Assembly: GCA_023393825.1 (NCBI GenBank)
Contig: JAEXBW010000092.1
Span: forward strand, 1 to 7,369
Direction: 5' to 3'
DNA: 7,369 bases
Source: Elusimicrobiota bacterium
GTDB taxonomy: Bacteria; Elusimicrobiota; Elusimicrobia; Elusimicrobiales; Elusimicrobiaceae
Both the position numbers and the translations under genes were made by a program. Positions 1 to 3,861 of this stretch are shown in pieces. The notes beneath the pieces are model-generated. The model saw only the letters and a program-made list of their open reading frames with translations, searched no databases and was not told where the DNA came from. How positions within the stretch are numbered: position 1 is the first letter of the stretch; each line of letters starts with the position of its first letter.

Positions 1-1
1 T

Positions 2-160
2 TTTTACATAGCTGATTACTATGCCGAACCCGCTTATGTTTATTGTTCCGCGGCGACTTCCAATAGCGACGGGATTGAAATATGCAAAATGTTATCAAAC
101 AATGCAACGCCCAGGCAGGATATGGGTACTGCGGGATATTCGCAATATCTTATGGAATAA
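2..160 (+). CDS. C-terminal fragment of a probable type IV pilin-like (PulG-type) protein
   Basis: An open frame enters from the left edge and ends at TAA 158-160, giving 52 residues with no start inside the window. The tail begins FYIADYYAEPAYVYCSAA and contains two cysteines (residues 15 and 28) about a dozen residues apart, in YCSAATSNSDG and EICKMLS. It is rich in Tyr, Asn and Ser and ends GYSQYLME. This layout, a Cys-bracketed loop followed by a short aromatic end, resembles the C-terminal disulfide region of the pilin-like proteins numerous in Elusimicrobium, which would be exported and assembled as pilus or pseudopilus subunits. The diagnostic N-terminal prepilin helix lies outside the window, so the family call is pattern recall, not proof. 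A terminator follows 22 bp after the stop, and pnp converges on it from the other side. Confidence 0.5.
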   Translation, partial: FYIADYYAEPAYVYCSAATSNSDGIEICKMLSNNATPRQDMGTAGYSQYLME

Positions 161-181
161 TATTTATATTTTTTTGCAAAC

Positions 182-213
182 AAAAACCCCGCCTGTTGCC
201 AAGCGGGGTTTTT
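182..213. terminator. Bidirectional intrinsic terminator between the pilin-like gene and pnp
   Basis: AAAAACCCCGC (182-192) pairs perfectly with GCGGGGTTTTT (203-213) around a 10-nt loop. The stem is GC-rich at its core with an A tract before and a T tract after, so it can end transcription from both sides. It lies 22 bp after the pilin-like stop on the plus strand and 20 bp after the pnp stop on the minus strand. Confidence 0.9.
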
Positions 214-232
214 TATATCAAACTTTAGTAAG

Positions 233-2332
233 TTATTTTAAAAGAGCTTTTCTGGAAAGTCTTACCTTACCGTTGTTATCAATCTCTACGACTTTAACTT
301 CTACAATATCGCCAAGCGCAAGAACGTCTTCAACTTTGTTGATTCTCTTCTTGTCGATTTCGGAGATGTGCAATAAGCCGTCTTTACCGGGCAAGAGTTC
401 CACAAAAGCGCCAAAGGGCTGTATGGATACTACTTTACCTTTATAGATTTGATTGACTTCTACGTCTTTAGTAATCAATTCCACTTCCGCTTTAGCCATC
501 TGAAGTTTGGCATCGTTGGCGGCGGCAATTAAAACCTTGCCTGTGTCGTCAATGTCAATTTTAGCTTCTGTAGCTTCGCAGATTCTCTTGATGTTCTTGC
601 CGCCGGGGCCGATTAATGCGCCAATCTTGTCCTGGGGAATCATCATCGTGTAGATTACGGGAGCGTTTTTGGAAATGTTCTTTCTGGGTTCGGGAAGAAC
701 GGTGTCCATGTGGGCCATAATGTGCATTCTGCCTCTGGAGGCTTGTGCAATGGCTTTTCTTAAAACTTCAAGGGAAATACCGCTTGCAAGCTTAAGATCC
801 ATCTGGAACGCCGTAATACCTTTTTTGGAACCTGTTAACTTAAAGTCCATATCGCCGAGGTGGTCTTCAAGGCCCATAATATCGGAAAGTACTGCATATT
901 TGTCGCCCATTGTGATAAGACCCATGGCAATACCGCTGCACGCGCCTTTCATCGGCACGCCTGCGTCAAAGAGTGATAAGGAACCGCCGCAAACGCTTGC
1001 CATTGAGGAGGAACCGTTAGATTCCATAATATCGGAAACGACTCTGATAGTATACGGAAAGTCCGCTTCGCTCGGTAAGAGGGGCAATAATGCTCTTCTT
1101 GCAAGTTCGCCGTGGCCGATTTCTCTTCTGCCGGGGCTTCTGTCGGGTTTGCATTCGCCTGTAGCAAAACCGGGGAAGTTGTAGTGAAGCATAAACTTTT
1201 CGTCGTAGGTTTCGTCAAGGCCTTCAATCATCTGGGCATCGTCGCCTGTGCCGAGTGTGGCAACGGCTAAAGCCTGTGTTTGACCTCTGGTAAATAAAGC
1301 AGAACCGTGAGCGCAAGGCAGTAAACCTACCATAGAGCTTAACGGGCGGATTTCTTCCGTCTTTCTGCCGTCTACGCGGACGCCTTCTTCAACAACCATT
1401 CTGCGGGATTCTTCATAAGCAAGCATTTCCATAGCAAAATCTGCATAAGCGCCGCCCTGTTCGGGGTAGGCTGCCGCTAAATCGGCTTTAAAAGCTTCTT
1501 TAAGCTGGGCTATGCTTACGTCTCTGGTCTGCTTGTCCATAAAGGCGTGGAGGATTTTTGCAACTTCAGGTCTAAACTTGTTATTTGCGATATCAAGTAC
1601 TTCCTGAGGCAAAACTTCCGCCTTAAATTCAAATTTGGCTTTGCCTGCTTTTTCTCTTAAATCAAGCTGGGCCTGACAAAGTTTTTTAACTTCGGGCTGG
1701 GCTAATTCAATAGCTTTAACCAAAGATTCTTCGTCAACTTCGTGTGCGCCGCCTTCAACCATCATAATGCCGTCAAGCGTACCCGCAATAACCAAATCCA
1801 TATCGGCTTTTTTGCGTTCTTCGTTTGTCGGGTTGATGATATACTGGCCTTCTACTCTGTTTACTCTTACGCCCGCAACGGGGGTTGTAAAAGGAATGGA
1901 GGAGATTACCGTGGCCGCGCTGCTGGCAGCGATGCTTAAAACGTCGCTGTCGTTAATGCTGTCGGAGGAGATTACCATAGCGGTAATGTTTGTTTCACAG
2001 GCATAACCTGTGGGGAAAAGCGGGCGCATAGAGCGGTCAATAAGACGGGATGATAAAGTTTCTTTTTTGCTCGGCCTTGCTTCTCTTTTAAAGAACCCGC
2101 CCGGTATCTTGCCGGCTGCGTATGTTCTTTCTTTATAGTTGACTGTGAGGGGGACGAAATCTTGTAAACCCGGTTTCTGGTTTTTGTCTGATACTGCCGA
2201 GGCAAGTACCATTGTGTCGCCCAAACGCGCAACTACCGTACCGTCAGCTTGCTTTGCGATAAGACCCGTTTCAAACGTAATTGTCTTGCCGCCTATTTCC
2301 ACTCTGACGCTTTGTATATTGTTTGTTGTCAT
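233..2332 (-). CDS. pnp: Polyribonucleotide nucleotidyltransferase (PNPase)
   Basis: This is a full-length PNPase of 699 residues, close to the usual length of about 700. It degrades RNA 3'->5' by phosphorolysis, releasing nucleoside diphosphates, and can run in reverse to add tails; it acts in the cytoplasm as a trimer. Domains in order are a first RNase PH domain (about 8-230, with the FFKRE RNA-contact motif at 80-84), a helical linker (about 235-315), a catalytic second RNase PH domain (about 320-545), a KH domain (about 560-620, GxxG loop G575-G578) and an S1 domain (about 628-697). Active-site signatures are present: RSPGRREIGHG at 398-408, the phosphate-binding GSSSMAS at 440-446, and DHLGDMDFK with D490, D496 and K498 matching E. 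coli D486, D492 and K494. The ATG at 2332 is supported by an AAGGA Shine-Dalgarno sequence (complement 2344-2348) inside the last codons of rpsO, only 6 bp away, which suggests translational coupling. PNPase often represses its own mRNA through the leader; the sequence cannot show that here. Confidence 0.98.
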   Translation of the reverse strand: MTTNNIQSVRVEIGGKTITFETGLIAKQADGTVVARLGDTMVLASAVSDKNQKPGLQDFVPLTVNYKERTYAAGKIPGGFFKREARPSKKETLSSRLIDRSMRPLFPTGYACETNITAMVISSDSINDSDVLSIAASSAATVISSIPFTTPVAGVRVNRVEGQYIINPTNEERKKADMDLVIAGTLDGIMMVEGGAHEVDEESLVKAIELAQPEVKKLCQAQLDLREKAGKAKFEFKAEVLPQEVLDIANNKFRPEVAKILHAFMDKQTRDVSIAQLKEAFKADLAAAYPEQGGAYADFAMEMLAYEESRRMVVEEGVRVDGRKTEEIRPLSSMVGLLPCAHGSALFTRGQTQALAVATLGTGDDAQMIEGLDETYDEKFMLHYNFPGFATGECKPDRSPGRREIGHGELARRALLPLLPSEADFPYTIRVVSDIMESNGSSSMASVCGGSLSLFDAGVPMKGACSGIAMGLITMGDKYAVLSDIMGLEDHLGDMDFKLTGSKKGITAFQMDLKLASGISLEVLRKAIAQASRGRMHIMAHMDTVLPEPRKNISKNAPVIYTMMIPQDKIGALIGPGGKNIKRICEATEAKIDIDDTGKVLIAAANDAKLQMAKAEVELITKDVEVNQIYKGKVVSIQPFGAFVELLPGKDGLLHISEIDKKRINKVEDVLALGDIVEVKVVEIDNNGKVRLSRKALLK

Positions 2333-2338
2333 TGATTA

Positions 2339-2608
2339 TTATTTCCTTAAGTTAAGTTCTTTTGTAACCTGCTGATATTTGGCGAAGTCATTCTTTTTAA
2401 GGTAGGATAAAAGTCTCTTTCTCTGACCTACGAGTTTAAGAAGACCTCTTTCACCGGAGAAATCCTTCGGGTTGGTTTTAAGATGGGATGAGATATACTG
2501 AATCCTTTCCGTTATCAGGGCAATTTGCACGGCAGGGCTGCCAGTATCTTTATCAGCTGCCTGAAATTTGGAAATAATATCTTTTCTGTCTTTTGTAGTT
2601 AATGCCAT
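2339..2608 (-). CDS. rpsO: Small ribosomal subunit protein S15
   Basis: This encodes an 89-residue S15, the standard family length. S15 is a primary binder of 16S rRNA in the central domain of the 30S subunit (helices 20-22) and forms a bridge to the 50S. Family features are DTGSPAVQIALLT-like helix 1 (DTGSP at 21-25), H42 and D49 at the rRNA-contact turn, GLLKLVGQRKRLLSYLK (55-71) and the basic end NLRK. The ATG at 2608 is chosen because it aligns exactly with family starts (MALTTKDR). An in-frame GTG at 2620 would add four atypical residues and has no Shine-Dalgarno sequence. The ribosome site before 2608 is also weak (TAAGTG), which fits control through leader structure. The turn normally reading DHHSRRG is DFSGERG here, so the usual Ser contacting helix 22 is Gly. 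pnp follows after 6 bp in the same operon. Confidence 0.97.
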   Translation of the reverse strand: MALTTKDRKDIISKFQAADKDTGSPAVQIALITERIQYISSHLKTNPKDFSGERGLLKLVGQRKRLLSYLKKNDFAKYQQVTKELNLRK

Positions 2609-2750
2609 TATTTTGTACACTTAGATCAATGACTTCATACCGAGTAAAGGCTTCCGCGTTGCGTTAAAAATTATGTCGTACTTAAAACCCTTTACCAAGC
2701 AAGAGCCTGACCTTCTCCTTGATTGTTATTTATATCAATATTTCTGATAC
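2609..2750 (-). promoter_or_regulatory. rpsO-pnp leader, candidate S15 autoregulatory region
   Basis: The predicted start of transcription near 2750 leaves about 140 nt untranslated before rpsO, long for a ribosomal protein gene. GTAAAGG (complement of 2688-2694 region) can pair with CCTTTAC (complement of 2644-2650), closing a loop of roughly 38 nt that ends about 35 nt before the start codon. A strong Shine-Dalgarno-like AGGAGAAGG (complement 2711-2719) lies far upstream of any long frame, whereas the real rpsO start has only a weak one. In many bacteria S15 represses its own mRNA by binding a leader that mimics 16S rRNA, in several unrelated structural forms. That this leader does so is inference. 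Confidence 0.45.
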
Positions 2751-2756
2751 CTCAAT

Positions 2757-2765
2757 ATTATACCA
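2757..2765 (-). promoter_or_regulatory. Extended -10 promoter of rpsO-pnp
   Basis: On the minus strand the sequence reads TGGTATAAT, a perfect TATAAT hexamer (2757-2762) with the extended TGn element. No good -35 hexamer is seen at the expected position (about 2780-2785, GTAAAA), which is typical of extended -10 promoters. Transcription would begin near 2750. Confidence 0.7.
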
Positions 2766-2925
2766 ATTTATCAGCTGTTTTTTACTTTATGTTTTGCTGT
2801 TGCTGTATTGATATTTTTGCGCTTGGCAAAAAGGTGTGTTGTTCCGCTTTGTAGTAAACGCCCCGCCTGTGGTATTTTTGCCGATTTGGGAATGTCTATA
2901 AAATTGTAATTTTTGCGTATCAAAA

Positions 2926-3001
2926 TGTTTGATTTGCCTGATGTAAAAACCGACGGCGGCTACCTTTAAGGCCTCTGTCGGTTTTTACAAGTTATCAAAC
3001 A
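2926..3001. repeat. Two-tier inverted repeat with 12-bp perfect core stem, terminator-like
   Basis: GTAAAAACCGAC (2943-2954) pairs perfectly with GTCGGTTTTTAC (2977-2988). Outside it, TGTTTGAT (2926-2933) pairs with ATCAAACA (2994-3001), making a larger hairpin with an internal loop. The flanking A5/T5 runs let the core work as an intrinsic terminator in either direction, but no protein gene ends nearby on either strand. It could end a small RNA or be part of one. Confidence 0.6.
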
Positions 3002-3067
3002 GGAAGCAAAAGTTAAATTTTATACTATAGCAGTTGTTTATTGCCGTTGCCTTGCCCTAAACCCCGC

Positions 3068-3251
3068 TTGCCGATTATTTTAACCGATTTTAAGCGTTTT
3101 AAAATTGCATATTTCACGTATCCAAAGCGGCAGATTGTCAGCAGAAAAGATAACAGGTTGTTTTCAACTGGTTTTTGTTATCTTTGCAAGTTGCTGCCGC
3201 GGAAGTGAAAATGTGCAATTTTTGCGAATATGAGGGTTAAATAATCGGCAA
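3068..3251. repeat. 184-bp imperfect palindrome, candidate structured RNA or MITE-like element
   Basis: Paired segments nest around a TTTT loop (3161-3164): TTGCCGATTATTTTAACC (3068-3085) with GGTTAAATAATCGGCAA (3235-3251), one T unmatched; AAAATTGCA (3101-3109) with TGCAATTTT (3214-3222); TTTCAC (3112-3117) with GTGAAA (3205-3210); GCGGCAG (3127-3133) with CTGCCGC (3194-3200); AAAGATAACA (3146-3155) with TGTTATCTTT (3176-3185); and GTTG (3157-3160) with CAAC (3165-3168). Internal loops lie between the segments. As RNA this is one long rod with bulges, in outline like 6S RNA, though I see no 6S sequence signature. As DNA it resembles a miniature inverted-repeat element, but there is no clear target-site duplication. 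A weak TATACT box (3021-3026) on plus, or TTGAGA with TATTCT on minus just right of the element, could drive it. Confidence 0.8.
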
Positions 3252-3327
3252 AAAAAAAGAATAAATTAAATATAAAAATAATCTCAAGCAGATACCCGCA
3301 GTACCCTGCCGTCCTTAGGAACGGTAT

Positions 3328-3373
3328 AAATAAAATAAAGCCCGCTATATATCAGCAGGCTTTATCTTTATTT
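3328..3373. terminator. Terminator-like hairpin with no obvious upstream gene
   Basis: ATAAAGCC (3335-3342) pairs with GGCTTTAT (3358-3365), extended inward by GC (3344-3345) with GC (3355-3356) across a C/A mismatch. It is extended outward by seven A/T pairs if C3366 is bulged. T-rich runs follow in both directions. With no reading frame ending here, it may end a small RNA from the palindromic block to its left, or a minus-strand transcript from its right. Confidence 0.5.
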
Positions 3374-3381
3374 TAAAGGGA

Positions 3382-3409
3382 AAGGCAGCCTAGGGGTAAA
3401 GGCTGCCTT
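3382..3409. repeat. Strong 9-bp perfect hairpin
   Basis: AAGGCAGCC (3382-3390) pairs perfectly with GGCTGCCTT (3401-3409) around a 10-nt loop. It is followed at once by GGAGGG (3410-3415), which looks like a Shine-Dalgarno sequence on the plus strand. There is no T run after it on either strand, so it is not a simple terminator. Confidence 0.65.
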
Positions 3410-3414
3410 GGAGG

Positions 3415-3466
3415 GTAAATCGTGCAGACAAGTAAGGGGGGCTTATCTGCTACACTAATAATTTAC
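3415..3466. repeat. Imperfect hairpin with G-rich loop
   Basis: GTAAAT (3415-3420) pairs with ATTTAC (3461-3466), GCAGA (3424-3428) with TCTGC (3446-3450), and TAAG (3433-3436) with CTTA (3442-3445) around a G5 loop. Bulges separate the parts. It follows the preceding hairpin with a gap of only five bases, so the two may form one structured transcript. Confidence 0.5.
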
Positions 3467-3488
3467 AAACTATTTTCTTTGTGGTCTA

Positions 3489-3550
3489 GGGTCAAAGGAC
3501 CCATAAAATAAAAGTTTTTGGACCTATAACAAAAGATACTATAAGGCCCA
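3489..3550. repeat. Cluster of GGTCC/GGACC-type palindromic motifs
   Basis: A perfect inverted repeat, GGGTC (3489-3493) with GACCC (3498-3502) around AAAG, is followed by GGACCTATA (3520-3528) and TATAAGGCCC (3540-3549). These are imperfect inverted copies of each other. A related palindrome lies upstream of the last gene at 6850-6867. The motifs sit beside promoter-like hexamers (TTGGAC at 3518-3523, 16 bp, TATAAG at 3540-3545), so an operator role is possible. The function is unknown. Confidence 0.5.
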
Positions 3551-3581
3551 GCGGGTTTTTGCTATCCACACGTCGTAAAAA

Positions 3582-3617
3582 ATGTATTTTTTTAAAATGC
3601 GGTTCCGCTTTTTACAT
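3582..3617. terminator. Weak bidirectional terminator-like hairpin
   Basis: AAAATGCG (3594-3601) pairs with CGCTTTTT (3606-3613) around GTTC, with one T/T mismatch. ATGTA (3582-3586) and TACAT (3613-3617) could close it further. It could shield the ppdK promoter from transcription arising in the structured region. The GC core is only three to four pairs, so its strength is uncertain. Confidence 0.35.
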
Positions 3618-3741
3618 GCTCAAAGATGCAATAAAAAATATTTCTTAAATTGAAAACATTTGTTTAAAAAAATAATCTTAAATTTATTTTTTAATTTTTG
3701 CAAAAAGATAAAAGCTTCACCGTTGCCCTATTATATATAGA

Positions 3742-3770
3742 TTGCTTTATTAAAGTCAATTTAATAGAAT
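3742..3770 (+). promoter_or_regulatory. Candidate ppdK promoter
   Basis: TTGCTT (3742-3747) and TAGAAT (3765-3770) are separated by 17 bp and match the -35 and -10 consensus at 3 and 5 positions of 6. An A/T-tract region lies just upstream (3620-3720) and could serve as an UP element. Transcription would begin near 3777, leaving a leader of about 85 nt that contains the hairpin at 3798-3820. Confidence 0.45.
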
Positions 3771-3797
3771 ACTTTTGTTAGGTATTTTTTATTTGTT

Positions 3798-3820
3798 GCA
3801 GGGGCGCGGCGCGCTCCTGC
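3798..3820 (+). promoter_or_regulatory. GC-rich hairpin in the ppdK leader, possible attenuator
   Basis: The sequence from GCAGG (3798-3802) to CCTGC (3816-3820) folds into a nearly perfect 10-bp stem, with one G/T wobble, around a GGC loop. It stands out in AT-rich surroundings, lies between the predicted promoter and the ribosome site, and is followed by GGTGTTTTGTTTT. It could act as a partial terminator or an mRNA 5' stabiliser. I see no alternative antiterminator stem with confidence. Confidence 0.5.
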
Positions 3821-3861
3821 GGTGTTTTGTTTTAAATAATAACAATGGAGATTGATACTAT

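Larger units (their letters stand above)
2766..3741. other. Long intergenic region without a convincing protein gene
   Basis: This stretch separates the divergent rpsO-pnp and ppdK units. No frame on either strand has family-like protein content, and only very short frames occur. Instead it holds serial inverted repeats, listed separately, in two blocks. The first (2814-3251) has a hairpin at 2814-2832, a 12-bp perfect stem at 2943-2988 and a 184-bp imperfect palindrome. The second (3298-3613) has at least six hairpins. The motif AATTTTTGCG occurs at 2908-2917 and 3217-3226, and TTTTTGCC (2875-2882) can pair with GGCAAAAA (2825-2832), competing with TTTTTGC at 2814-2820. From about 3620 to 3720 the DNA is very AT-rich with A and T tracts. 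I did not recognise tmRNA, RNase P RNA, SRP RNA or a known riboswitch. Confidence 0.6.

Noticed and set aside
21..446. 141-residue plus-strand frame overlapping the end of pnp
   Set aside because: It crosses the pilin-like tail and a strong terminator and runs antisense to conserved pnp sequence; its protein looks like no family.
669..1184. 171-residue plus-strand frame inside pnp
   Set aside because: It is antisense to the catalytic RNase PH domain of pnp and is explained by codon pattern.
2609..2620. In-frame GTG start for rpsO four codons upstream
   Set aside because: It has no ribosome site, adds residues not seen in S15, and the ATG at 2608 gives the exact family length of 89.
2682..2702. 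Six-codon TTG leader peptide in the rpsO leader
   Set aside because: It is too short and has a rare start; the AGGAGAAGG before it is equally explained by leader structure. Without conservation it cannot be supported.
3068..3251. Integron attC site
   Set aside because: GTTAAAT (3236-3242) fits the core pattern but the opposite core does not fit fully, there is one copy only, and no integrase or cassette array is seen.
2766..3741. tmRNA, RNase P RNA, SRP RNA or CRISPR array
   Set aside because: I looked for the tmRNA tRNA-like ends with CCA, the RNase P GAGGAAAGTCC-type core, the SRP GGAAGGAAGCAGCC-type core, and regular repeats with spacers; none is present.
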